Shown here piece by piece: positions 1 through 7,207 of a stretch of 13,298 bases of DNA (the stretch's first letter is position 1; each line of letters opens with the position of its first letter). The notes under the pieces were generated by a model. It did not search any database, was not told the origin of the DNA, and was given only the letters and a program-made list of their open reading frames with translations. The translations under genes were made by a program, and so were the position numbers. This DNA is from Bacteroidota bacterium (GTDB lineage Bacteria; Bacteroidota; Bacteroidia; 2-12-FULL-35-15), in the NCBI GenBank assembly GCA_026391935.1, contig JAPLDC010000057.1, positions 1 through 13,298 on the forward strand. Direction: 5' to 3'.

Positions 1-98
1 TATTTCCTAGCGTAATCTACGAGAACTGAAACAATCTCTTATACGGCAAAAAGATTGCTTCATTCTACACAATCATGACGGACTTAAATTATTGAAAA

Positions 99-758
99 AT
101 GAAATTTCACAAAGAAGGAATACCATCATTAATTATTACGCTGATTGTTACTGCAATTATTAATGCTTTAACCTTGTTTTTTTGTGGCGCATACCCAATT
201 ATTATTTGGCTAGGATATGCATTGTCTGCATTTTTGCTCATTACTATTTTACAATTTTTCAGAAATCCAACCCGCAGTATTACAATAAATGAAAATCACA
301 TTATTGCTCCAGCTGATGGCAAAATAGTTGTGATTGAAGAAGTGTTAGAGAGCGAATATTTTAATGATAAACGTTTGCAGATTTCTATTTTTATGTCGCC
401 ATTAAATGTACATATTAATCGCTATCCGATAAGTGGAATTGTAAAATACGCTAAATATCATCCGGGATTATTTTTAGTTGCCTGGCACCCGAAATCATCC
501 ACAGAAAATGAAAGAACAACAATCGTTGTAAAACATAAGAACGGGCAAGAGATCTTATTCCGACAAATTGCTGGAGCGATGGCAAGAAGAATAGTAAACT
601 ATGCAAAAGAAAACGATACTGCGAAGCAAGGAAACGAATTCGGATTCATTAAATTCGGATCAAGAGTAGATCTTCTTTTACCTACAAATGTGAAAGTAAA
701 AGTAGGTTTAGAGCAAAAAGTTACTGGCAGACAAACTGTAATAGCTACGTTTGAATAA
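99..758 (+). CDS. psd: Phosphatidylserine decarboxylase proenzyme (short Bacteroidota-type)
   Basis: Converts phosphatidylserine to phosphatidylethanolamine at the inner membrane, the last step of PE synthesis. The 219-residue protein has two hydrophobic segments at about residues 8-30 and 33-52 that anchor it. The soluble part carries PADGK (71-75), the MSPLNVHINRYP block with the conserved His105, and near the C-terminus the FGSRVD motif (186-191). In this family the chain cuts itself before the Ser of the GS pair (here Ser188), which becomes the pyruvoyl group, giving a large beta chain and a small alpha chain of about 32 residues. The length fits the short form of Psd, not the roughly 320-residue E. 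coli enzyme. It is often found after cdsA in this phylum, but the 98 bases upstream hold no CDS I can identify. All expected motifs are intact. I see no Shine-Dalgarno sequence at the ATG, which is usual for the phylum. Confidence 0.93.
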   Translation: MKFHKEGIPSLIITLIVTAIINALTLFFCGAYPIIIWLGYALSAFLLITILQFFRNPTRSITINENHIIAPADGKIVVIEEVLESEYFNDKRLQISIFMSPLNVHINRYPISGIVKYAKYHPGLFLVAWHPKSSTENERTTIVVKHKNGQEILFRQIAGAMARRIVNYAKENDTAKQGNEFGFIKFGSRVDLLLPTNVKVKVGLEQKVTGRQTVIATFE

Positions 759-795
759 TTCGTGTTCTGTAACAATCAGCCTTCTATTTTAAATT

Positions 796-861
796 TTAAC
801 AAGTCATTAACAATTTTTAATACTAAAATTAAAAGTGTTACACTTCTTTTAGTTAATTTTA
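796..861 (+). promoter_or_regulatory. Putative promoter/operator region of the Lys/Cys-rich secreted protein
   Basis: This region sits in the 145-base gap before the gene at 904. It contains a direct repeat TTAACAA at 796-802 and 807-813, spaced 11 bases (one helical turn). It also contains a perfect palindrome AAGTGT-T-ACACTT at 833-845. TAATTTTA at 854-861 is one base off the Bacteroidota -7 consensus TAnnTTTG; I see no convincing -33 element. The palindrome just upstream of this candidate would be a plausible operator. In such AT-rich DNA short matches arise by chance, so this is only a suggestion. Confidence 0.3.
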
Positions 862-903
862 TATATCAATAAAACCGAATTAATAACTTAAACCATAAAT
901 CAA

Positions 904-1215
904 ATGAAAAAATTATTTTTATTAGTAGCATTCACAGGAATAATTGGAGCTGCTTCTGCAACTACATTGTTGTCTTCAACAAAAGCAACAGTTGTATCTG
1001 TAAAAGGGGATGACAAGAAAAAAGGTGACGACAAGAAGAAAAAAGACGAAAAATCTTGTTGCAAAAAAGATGCAGATGGGAAATCTGCTGCAGGTGAAAA
1101 AATGGAAGGCAAATCTTGTTCAGGTGAAAAATCCGGAAAATCTTGCTGCAAAGCAAAAACAGAAGGAGCTTCTACAACACCGACTTCTACAACTCCTGCA
1201 AAATCTAACAAATAA
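904..1215 (+). CDS. Small secreted Lys/Cys-rich low-complexity protein
   Basis: Function unknown. The 103-residue product starts with a clear signal peptide (MKKLFLLVAF..., likely cleavage after about residue 19, ASA|T), so it should be exported. The mature part is low-complexity: about 23 lysines in all, runs of GDDKKK from about residue 35, then short repeats of the GEK/GKSC type. Its five cysteines come as CC (52-53), C (72) and CC (81-82). The tail is a Ser/Thr/Pro-rich stretch of about 16 residues. Paired cysteines in a Lys-rich setting could bind metal or form disulfides, but no named domain is recognisable. It has its own upstream region and a downstream hairpin, so it is probably a single-gene transcript. 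The signal peptide, the sensible start and the terminator just after it argue that this strand, not the antisense open frame, is the real gene. Confidence 0.75.
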   Translation: MKKLFLLVAFTGIIGAASATTLLSSTKATVVSVKGDDKKKGDDKKKKDEKSCCKKDADGKSAAGEKMEGKSCSGEKSGKSCCKAKTEGASTTPTSTTPAKSNK

Positions 1216-1234
1216 TATTCTAGAACAAAATAAG

Positions 1235-1267
1235 AAATCCGCTTCATTTAGTTGAAGCGGATTTTTT
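1235..1267. terminator. Rho-independent-like terminator hairpin between convergent genes
   Basis: A 12-base stem pairs AAATCCGCTTCA (1235-1246) with TGAAGCGGATTT (1253-1264) around a 6-base loop TTTAGT. It is followed by a T-run at 1262-1267 on the + strand. It lies 20 bases after the stop of the secreted protein and just beyond the stop (1270) of the convergent nucleotidase gene. The T-tract favours use by the + strand gene. On the - strand the hairpin is followed only by TTT and a mixed T-rich stretch, so use in that direction is weaker but possible. Confidence 0.8.
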
Positions 1268-1269
1268 AT

Positions 1270-1962
1270 TTAAAGAATAGTCATCAATTCATCCAAACTT
1301 TTTATTTCATGAGTAAGCTCCTCTTCATGAGGATTTCCGAGAGGGTTAAAATACACTTGCTTCATACCAACATTTTTTGCCCCGATAATATCTGCCTCTA
1401 AACTATCTCCAATCATTAAACTAGTTTCCACTTTAGCTTTTGTAAGATCAAGGGAAAATCGAAACATACGTTCATCCGGTTTTTTAAACCCTGATCGTTC
1501 CGAAGTGATCACTTCAGAAAAATAAGTCGAGAGGTCACTATTTCTTAATTTGAGATGTTGTACTTCTTCGAAGCCATTTGTAATTATATGCAAAGTGTAT
1601 TTATTTTTTAAATACTTCAACACTTCAATAGAATATGGAAACAGGTTGGTTTTAAAGGGAGCGATAGCCACATAATCGTTACCAATTGCTTTTGCTAATT
1701 CAAAATCATCAATTTCAAACTTCTTTAACGCTTGGTGAAAACGGTCATAACGAAGCGTCTCTTTAGAAATAATATTTTTTCTATAATCATCCCACAAACG
1801 AACATTGATTATAAAGTATTCATTTAAGAAATTATCAATTGATGAAACTCCTTTTTGCAGAAGTTCAAATTTGACAATAAGTTCGGAAAGCGCTTCAGAG
1901 GAGTTTTTTTCAAAATCCCAAAGGGTATGATCCAGATCAAAGAAAATAGTTTCGTATGGCAT
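1270..1962 (-). CDS. yjjG: HAD-superfamily YjjG/YfnB-like noncanonical pyrimidine nucleotidase
   Basis: Predicted cytosolic phosphatase of the YjjG/YfnB branch of HAD hydrolases, which dephosphorylates pyrimidine 5'-nucleotides including modified ones (pool sanitation). Motif I is FFDLDHTLWDFE, with nucleophile Asp9 and acid/base Asp11; His12 stands where many HADs have Gly, as is common in this branch. Motif II is the Thr in IITNGFEE (about 128). Motif III is the Lys in SGFKKPDE (about 160). Motif IV is MIGDSLEADIIGA, with Asp at 186. The helical cap lies between motifs I and II. The length of 230 residues is normal. I place the start at the ATG at 1962; a TTG directly before it gives one more residue and is less likely. 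The start overlaps the end of the upstream membrane-protein gene by 26 bases, which suggests translational coupling. With upp two genes upstream it forms a pyrimidine-related group. The symbol is by family, not proven orthology. Confidence 0.88.
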   Translation of the reverse strand: MPYETIFFDLDHTLWDFEKNSSEALSELIVKFELLQKGVSSIDNFLNEYFIINVRLWDDYRKNIISKETLRYDRFHQALKKFEIDDFELAKAIGNDYVAIAPFKTNLFPYSIEVLKYLKNKYTLHIITNGFEEVQHLKLRNSDLSTYFSEVITSERSGFKKPDERMFRFSLDLTKAKVETSLMIGDSLEADIIGAKNVGMKQVYFNPLGNPHEEELTHEIKSLDELMTIL

Positions 1963-2416
1963 CAAATACAGGCTTATATAAAAGGGTCCCTATAACAGAC
2001 CAAATAAAAATAGATAGAAACAAATATCTTATTATTTTCTGTTTGTCGTTGAAATATCTCACAGCAAGAAAACAACCAATAGGAATTGGAATTAAAAAAG
2101 GCACCAATAAAGTAAAACCAAGGAGCCCGAATCGTCTTTTTACATTAATTATTATCCGATTGGTTCTAGTAAATTTCTTTTTAGGAGTACGAACAAGATT
2201 ATTCGCTCGTTTTAATTCAGCCTTTTTCTTAAAGAATAAAATTAATTTATCACTGGCAAAAACAAAAACAACAACGCCTGTAAATCCACCCAATGTAGTG
2301 ACAGTGATACTTTCAAAATAAGAAAAACCGAAACCTAAAGCAGTTGGAACTCCACCAAAAAAAAATTTGATTGTACTTAAAAGAAAGACTAAAATAATTT
2401 CCCACCAGGAGCTCAT
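1937..2416 (-). CDS. Small multi-pass inner-membrane protein (possible small multidrug export family)
   Basis: A 159-residue membrane protein without a firm family assignment. Hydrophobic segments lie at about residues 5-27, 34-62, 96-118 and 129-148. Between the second and third is a strongly basic loop (64-94, many Lys/Arg), expected on the cytosolic side by the positive-inside rule. The third segment contains FGLLGFTLLVPFLIPIPIG; this Gly/Pro pattern resembles the re-entrant region of the small multidrug export/DedA-like families, which is the best guess but weak. A transport role is therefore only inferred. It starts 12 bases after the stop of upp, and its last 26 bases overlap the start of the nucleotidase gene, so the three are probably co-transcribed. 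The open frame on the opposite strand (1956-2321) is rejected as an antisense shadow. Confidence 0.72.
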   Translation of the reverse strand: MSSWWEIILVFLLSTIKFFFGGVPTALGFGFSYFESITVTTLGGFTGVVVFVFASDKLILFFKKKAELKRANNLVRTPKKKFTRTNRIIINVKRRFGLLGFTLLVPFLIPIPIGCFLAVRYFNDKQKIIRYLFLSIFIWSVIGTLLYKPVFDAIRNYFL

Positions 2417-2428
2417 GAGAGAAGTAAA

Positions 2429-3076
2429 TTATATTTTTACGCCAAAGGCTAGATCACCTGCATCACCTAATCCAGGCACAATATAGGATTGGGCAGTGAG
2501 CTCTTCATCAACAGCACCAACCCATAATGTCACACTTTCGGGTAAATGTTTTTTTACATATTCAATCCCTTCACTACTTGCGATGACGGAAACAATATGT
2601 GTATGAGCAGGCATTCCTCTCTTTAATAATGCCTGATAAGACATAACCATTGATGCTCCCGATGCTAACATAGGATCACAAAGAATCAATGTTTTCCCGT
2701 TAAGATCAGGTGAAGCTAAATATTCAACATGAATATCAAAACTGCCATCTTTATGATGTCGTCTGTAAGCAGAAATAAAAGCGTTCTCTGCCTTATCGAA
2801 ATAGTTTGTCACCCCTTGATGTAAAGGCAACCCCGCACGCAAAATAGTAGCTACTACAGGCTGCTCTTTGGGAACGGAAACGTTCGCAATTCCCAATGGT
2901 GTATTAACCTCTACATCAACATAAACTAATTTTTTGCTGATCTCATAAGCAATAATTTCTCCTATCCTTTCGATGTTTTTGCGAAAACGTAAACTGTCCT
3001 TTTGAATATTTTCGTCGCGTATTTCAGCAATAAACTGATTAAAAATTGAATTGTTTGCTCCTAAAACCTGAACCAT
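2429..3076 (-). CDS. upp: Uracil phosphoribosyltransferase
   Basis: Salvages uracil: uracil plus PRPP gives UMP and pyrophosphate, in the cytosol. The protein has 215 residues, the usual size. The PRPP-binding loop is LILCDPMLASGAS (about 130-142). The family block TILRAGLPL (77-85) and the uracil-binding segment YIVPGLGDAGD (198-208) are all present, and the C-terminus FGVKI is complete. It begins 4 bases after the stop of the FemAB-like gene and is followed after 12 bases by a membrane-protein gene and then the YjjG-like nucleotidase. UMP made here feeds UDP-sugar pools, including the substrate of the epimerase upstream, but the close spacing is probably just a long operon. No regulatory element specific to upp was seen. 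Confidence 0.96.
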   Translation of the reverse strand: MVQVLGANNSIFNQFIAEIRDENIQKDSLRFRKNIERIGEIIAYEISKKLVYVDVEVNTPLGIANVSVPKEQPVVATILRAGLPLHQGVTNYFDKAENAFISAYRRHHKDGSFDIHVEYLASPDLNGKTLILCDPMLASGASMVMSYQALLKRGMPAHTHIVSVIASSEGIEYVKKHLPESVTLWVGAVDEELTAQSYIVPGLGDAGDLAFGVKI

Positions 3077-3080
3077 ACTA

Positions 3081-4001
3081 TTATTTTTTTAAAGATTTGA
3101 CCCATTTTACAAACTTAGGCAAGTTGTTACGTTTCACTTGCAAATATACGCAATCTTTTGCTCCAAAATTTTTGTAGAATCGGGCAACATTTTCAACTGT
3201 AGACCCGCCAAAATCAAGCAAATATTTTTTTTCTGAATTTACTCTAATGAAATGATCGAACAAAAAATGCATTGCTCCGTGTGCCTTACCCTCATCTGTA
3301 ACACCACTTTTAAGGAACGTAAACCGATCATTACTAAATATAAAAAAACCAGCAGCACATAGTCTATCTCCATCATAAACAGAAATGGAATATCCTTTTT
3401 TAAATTCGTTACACTTATTCATTAACAGGATGAGTGTTTTGTAGTCGGAAGCGCCAAAAACTTCTAACTCATCTCCTTTTGTAACCTTAAAAAGGTCAAC
3501 GATTTTTTCAGGTGAAATATCCATACGGATCTCTAACCCTTTTTTAATTGCTTTTTTAACATTACGCTTTGCGTTATCAGAAAAACCTTTTTGAATTAAT
3601 TCATACGAATTACATAAATCTAATAGTTGAAATTTTTTTTCTTTTACTTCATACAATTTAGAATTGAATAGATTGTTTTCATTCAAACAAAATTCGATGT
3701 ATTTAAATTTTTCAGGAATTGCATCCATAAAATCAGAAACTAATCCATTGGAAATTTCTGTACCTGAAAAGACACCAAAATACCTTGAAAAAAAGGGTTG
3801 ATACAAATAGTTGATCTTATATTTTGATCTTGATGCAATCGGAAATACAGCTTCATAATCGTTTAAAATAAGCGCAGACCAGCCCTCACAAACAATATCT
3901 AAATACCAGGAATATGCAAATACAGATGCATTGAATGATCTATTAATACAATCGTCCCATTTCTGTTTATTGATATTTATATTTTCGGTATACGCTATCA
4001 T
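3081..4001 (-). CDS. FemAB/GNAT-like acyltransferase (GNAT_acetyltransf_6 type)
   Basis: A 306-residue soluble protein resembling the FemAB-like double-GNAT enzymes that occur in bacterial surface-polysaccharide and peptidoglycan clusters; these transfer an acyl or aminoacyl group to a sugar or peptide amine. The N-terminal half (about 1-135) is divergent. The segment FSDNAKRNVKKAIKKGL (140-156) matches the conserved 'N-R-K-A-x-K-x-G' start of the C-terminal GNAT lobe. That lobe runs through AAGFFIF (216-222) and ends with LLDFGGSTVENVARFYKNFG (261-280), the typical closing motif of the family. There is no signal peptide, so it acts in the cytosol. Its ATG shares one base with the stop of the upstream deacetylase gene (TAATG), implying translational coupling. 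The acyl donor and acceptor cannot be read from the sequence. Confidence 0.8.
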   Translation of the reverse strand: MIAYTENININKQKWDDCINRSFNASVFAYSWYLDIVCEGWSALILNDYEAVFPIASRSKYKINYLYQPFFSRYFGVFSGTEISNGLVSDFMDAIPEKFKYIEFCLNENNLFNSKLYEVKEKKFQLLDLCNSYELIQKGFSDNAKRNVKKAIKKGLEIRMDISPEKIVDLFKVTKGDELEVFGASDYKTLILLMNKCNEFKKGYSISVYDGDRLCAAGFFIFSNDRFTFLKSGVTDEGKAHGAMHFLFDHFIRVNSEKKYLLDFGGSTVENVARFYKNFGAKDCVYLQVKRNNLPKFVKWVKSLKK

Positions 4002-4990
4002 TAATCTCTAAACATTTTTGAATAAGTAGTAAAATTATTTTTTTCCATATTCTTTACAACAAACTCCTCCACTTTTTGAATCGAATAACGCGATAAGGCT
4101 TTTGGATGACCAATGATAACCATATAATTCATTTTTTTATTTATCAGTCTATTGAACGCCTTTTGTAACAAATGTGAATTATATCCATCCATCGAAACAG
4201 GATTATTGGTGTTTTGCGTAAGAAGTTTTTTCCGATAACCTGGAGCAGACATAGCGTTTCCGTCACCTAAAGGTTTATGCAAATAAGGATTTTTTCTACC
4301 CAACAGGAATAGTTTCCAAAAAAACAAAGGAGAATTTTTGATTGGACTGATCGGAAGCTCAGTGAAAAAGCCATCTTTATTTTCAATAACAACATCTTCT
4401 TCAAACCTATAAATATCTTTATCGGGAGCGTTTCTAAAATCGTAGGAGTATTGTTCTGAAGTATAATAACCGTTCCTAAAAACACTGCTGTCTAACGTAA
4501 TATTGTTATCAATAAATATTTTCCTCAGTTTTCTGAATGGCTGTAAACACCAGCCACCGGCACGGAAAGCAAAAACAGGTTTTTCTGTAATATCAGAAAG
4601 AACTTTTTTATATCGATATACAATATCTTCTATTTCAATATTTGAAAAATCATCCAGTTTATATCTTTTAACATCGATGATCCAGCGGGTGCCATCATAT
4701 ACAGAATCTTCCCAATGCGGATGTATGTGCAGCTGTATATCATGACCGGTATCCGATAAATATTTTACCTGATCTGTAATTGCTTTATAATCCTTTTCCA
4801 ATGATGGATACTTTTTCCTAAAAGAATCCAGTTTTAAAATAAAGCCACAATCCACAAAAAAACTAAAACGAACATTGTATTTTTCAGAGATTCGAATAAG
4901 TTCAGAGGTAGGATAGATAATGCATTTCTCAACAGTACCATGGTTTTCGCCAAAGTAAATTTCATAATCAAGGGTAATGAATATGTTCAT
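4001..4990 (-). CDS. Polysaccharide deacetylase family protein (CE4-like)
   Basis: Predicted metal-dependent N-deacetylase of the carbohydrate esterase 4/NodB-like fold, 329 residues, with no signal peptide. The protein opens with the first beta strand and catalytic motif, FITLDYEIYF (Asp8). The metal-binding block is GHDIQLHIHPHW (82-93), with His83, His88 and His90 as candidate ligands; HIHPHW differs from the classical H-x3-H spacing but is known in such glycan-cluster members. The Arg motif is FRAGGW (142-147) and the last His motif is IIGHPKALS (292-300). It lies 8 bases after the AAC(3)-like gene and overlaps the FemAB-like gene by one base, so it likely works on the same glycan precursor. 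Without an export signal its substrate is probably a cytosolic or lipid-linked sugar, which is inference. Confidence 0.85.
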   Translation of the reverse strand: MNIFITLDYEIYFGENHGTVEKCIIYPTSELIRISEKYNVRFSFFVDCGFILKLDSFRKKYPSLEKDYKAITDQVKYLSDTGHDIQLHIHPHWEDSVYDGTRWIIDVKRYKLDDFSNIEIEDIVYRYKKVLSDITEKPVFAFRAGGWCLQPFRKLRKIFIDNNITLDSSVFRNGYYTSEQYSYDFRNAPDKDIYRFEEDVVIENKDGFFTELPISPIKNSPLFFWKLFLLGRKNPYLHKPLGDGNAMSAPGYRKKLLTQNTNNPVSMDGYNSHLLQKAFNRLINKKMNYMVIIGHPKALSRYSIQKVEEFVVKNMEKNNFTTYSKMFRD

Positions 4991-4998
4991 ATCATTAA

Positions 4999-5892
4999 TT
5001 AATTTCCAAACGGAGTATACATCGTAACGCCTTTTTCATTATAATTTTTCACCATTACTTCCAACATTTTATTCGCATCTATCAACATACTTTTTGCTTC
5101 ACCGATTACTCCATTTACAAGCACTCCTTCCTTTTCAAACATTGGCTTTAATGCATCGCAATCACGTTTCGCAGAAAATTCCGGATTATGAACTTTCGTT
5201 TTCATGAAAGATTCATTTCCATTTGCATCAATCATTTTTATATCAAAAATTTTCGCATGGTAAACAGGATACTTAAAATCAACGGCATCCTCCAGAGTAT
5301 GCAAATTTGTGCAAGCACCATTTAAAGTCGTTCCAAGCATCAAAATTTTCCCCTTCTTATCACACAATTTTCGAAAGGGAGAAAATTCGTTATAAGGAGT
5401 TAACTGACCGAAATGTGAATTCGTATAATATTCAGCCAGGGGGCCTTTTGCAGAAACGGCATCTGTCGGATGAAAACTACGCTGAACTCCATCTAATTTT
5501 CTAAAATATTCTGTAACGATTCCCATTTGAGACGGAGTAGTATTAATATTAAAAAACGGATGTTCTTCCAAATAGGTTTTATTTCTTCCAGAAGATGTGA
5601 AAGTAGGGAAAAGCAATGTTCCATCACTACCGATAACTTCAAATAAAGCCTCGATAATAGTATTAGCTCCGCCTTCCACAAAACCAATTTTACTCAAACT
5701 ACAATGCACTAAAACAGAATCGCTTCTTTTCAATCCAATCTTTCGAAGATCATCTATCAACATTTGTTTGGAAATCCCGGAATGATTATTTTTTTGAAGA
5801 TCCAACTCTTTTCTACGTTGATTTTTTTTCAGCGTTTTTGCCCATTCAAGAACAAAATCAGGTGCATATTTTAAAGCTATCTTTTTTAACAT
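4999..5892 (-). CDS. AAC(3)-family N-acetyltransferase, likely acting on a sugar amine
   Basis: A 297-residue protein of the aminoglycoside 3-N-acetyltransferase fold family (Antibiotic_NAT), which uses acetyl-CoA to acetylate an amine. Signature blocks are VHCSLSKIGFVEGG (62-75), HPTDAVSAKGP (141-151), and LMLGTTLNGACTNLHTLED (184-202), with the conserved His198 and Glu201 spaced HxxE. The first 40 residues are basic and helical and extend beyond the core fold. Known aminoglycoside resistance enzymes are usually nearer 260-290 residues. Because it sits between two deacetylase-like genes with 8-base gaps, re-acetylation or N-acylation of an amino sugar during glycan synthesis is far more likely than antibiotic resistance. 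The substrate is unproven. Confidence 0.85.
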   Translation of the reverse strand: MLKKIALKYAPDFVLEWAKTLKKNQRRKELDLQKNNHSGISKQMLIDDLRKIGLKRSDSVLVHCSLSKIGFVEGGANTIIEALFEVIGSDGTLLFPTFTSSGRNKTYLEEHPFFNINTTPSQMGIVTEYFRKLDGVQRSFHPTDAVSAKGPLAEYYTNSHFGQLTPYNEFSPFRKLCDKKGKILMLGTTLNGACTNLHTLEDAVDFKYPVYHAKIFDIKMIDANGNESFMKTKVHNPEFSAKRDCDALKPMFEKEGVLVNGVIGEAKSMLIDANKMLEVMVKNYNEKGVTMYTPFGN

Positions 5893-5900
5893 TACTTATA

Positions 5901-7205
5901 TCACTCAATTGCATATTTTACCATCTGTTCGTATACCGATCTCCAGCCGACCCACAATTTTTTATCATTCAAAGTGTCGTTGTGCCATAAACTAATAAAC
6001 ACGCCATTAACCTTTTTAACTTCATCTATCAATGGTTCAATTTTTCCCAATGCATCTTTTGGATTTACCTTTAAACTATATTTTAGAGTTCCTTCCATCA
6101 TTGCAAAAGGATGAATCTTTAATTTCGTTTCTAATTCCAGATCCAAATCATAAAAATTAAAAGGTGTGCAGATACTTGCACGAAAACCTATTTCAGAAGC
6201 AAATCCCATAGTATAGTCATCCGTAATATCCATATCGATCAAATTTCGATAGGTTTCAGGAAGCCTTAACTTCAAAAAATGTTGACGGCTATGAATAATA
6301 TCGCGATGTAATACACTTGATAAGCGATTAATCTCTTTTTTTAACTGTGCCTTACTTTTATTAGAACCGTAAGAAGGATGAATACCAATTTGAGCATAAT
6401 CACCAATCATCTTGATTAGAGATTGAAACTTTTTACTTTCGATTGGCAAATTTTTATCATTCACTCCATAATCACCCAATAAAAAAAAGTAAATCGAATT
6501 TAGTTTATACTTTTTAATCATTTCAAGCTGAAAATCATACGTATCATAAGGATCTTTATCAATTCCAAACAACACTCTAGTACGTTCTGCAATCTCCTTG
6601 AAATCCAACTTTGTAAAGGCCTTTAAATAACCTCCAACACTTCTTGTAAAGCCTTTTTCGCGATAAGCATATGCATTATCAATATCGATTGTAGAAATGA
6701 ACCTATAATCATTTTCCGGAAAGATCAACTGAGGATACCTCTTTTGTAAAAGTTCTTTTATCAAAATTACCCATGTATTTACGACAGGTTTTTGCAAGAA
6801 CCCGTGCATAAATGCCAAACTATCTTTTGCATCAAAACGATCATGTTCATCGCGGATATGAGGAAGATATTCTTCGTATCGACTTACTAAATAAAAACAA
6901 GCGGCAAAAACATCAAAAGGCAATGCGGATGATTTCCCTGTAGCAAAAAAAACTTTATTATCATTAAAATCAAATACAGATATATTTTGTTCATTGATGC
7001 CTGTTTCGAACAATAGATTGCGGGAAGAAAAAAACAATTCATCTGAAACGGCATTAATAGTATAACTCAGCCTTGCACCCTCAAACTCCTTAAATTTTTC
7101 AATTTCAGCAGTGAGCGTAAAATCGATTCTAAGCATATCTTTGAATATCAAATTAAAGATATACTTATTCCTATGTGTTATTTTATGTGTATATATAAAT
7201 AGCAT
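5901..7205 (-). CDS. DUF7033-containing polysaccharide deacetylase-like protein
   Basis: A 434-residue protein of the Bacteroidota family with an N-terminal DUF7033-like region (about 1-165) followed by a polysaccharide-deacetylase-like barrel. The opening MLFIYTHKITHRNKYIFNLI is the conserved start of this family, which supports the ATG at 7205 over the internal Met24. In the barrel, STIDIDNAYAY (171-181) carries the Asp motif, IGIHPSYGSN (263-272) the His motif, GFRASICTPFNF (340-351) the Arg motif, and ISLWHND (404-410) the final His motif. No signal peptide is seen. The gene starts 2 bases after the stop of wecB and is followed after 8 bases by the AAC(3)-like gene. Homologues are common in capsule or lipopolysaccharide loci. 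Catalytic activity on a specific sugar is inferred from the fold only. Confidence 0.82.
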   Translation of the reverse strand: MLFIYTHKITHRNKYIFNLIFKDMLRIDFTLTAEIEKFKEFEGARLSYTINAVSDELFFSSRNLLFETGINEQNISVFDFNDNKVFFATGKSSALPFDVFAACFYLVSRYEEYLPHIRDEHDRFDAKDSLAFMHGFLQKPVVNTWVILIKELLQKRYPQLIFPENDYRFISTIDIDNAYAYREKGFTRSVGGYLKAFTKLDFKEIAERTRVLFGIDKDPYDTYDFQLEMIKKYKLNSIYFFLLGDYGVNDKNLPIESKKFQSLIKMIGDYAQIGIHPSYGSNKSKAQLKKEINRLSSVLHRDIIHSRQHFLKLRLPETYRNLIDMDITDDYTMGFASEIGFRASICTPFNFYDLDLELETKLKIHPFAMMEGTLKYSLKVNPKDALGKIEPLIDEVKKVNGVFISLWHNDTLNDKKLWVGWRSVYEQMVKYAIE

Positions 7206-7207
7206 GC

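Noticed and set aside
1..98. 3' end of a cdsA-like gene before psd
   Set aside because: Frame 3 is open only for eight codons (FPSVIYEN) before a stop at 27-29. This is too short to assign to any family.
900..1247. 115-codon open frame on the - strand opposite the secreted protein gene
   Set aside because: It is an antisense shadow of a Lys-rich gene (AAA/AAG runs read as Phe/Leu/Ser). The + strand frame has a signal peptide and a following terminator.
1956..2321. 121-codon + strand open frame opposite the membrane-protein gene
   Set aside because: No recognisable domain or signal, and it overlaps the better supported - strand gene with four clear hydrophobic segments.
4503..4745. Short + strand open frames inside the glycan genes (also 5307-5504, 5597-5785 and 7515-7703)
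   Set aside because: They are antisense to well supported genes, with no domain, signal peptide or conserved context.
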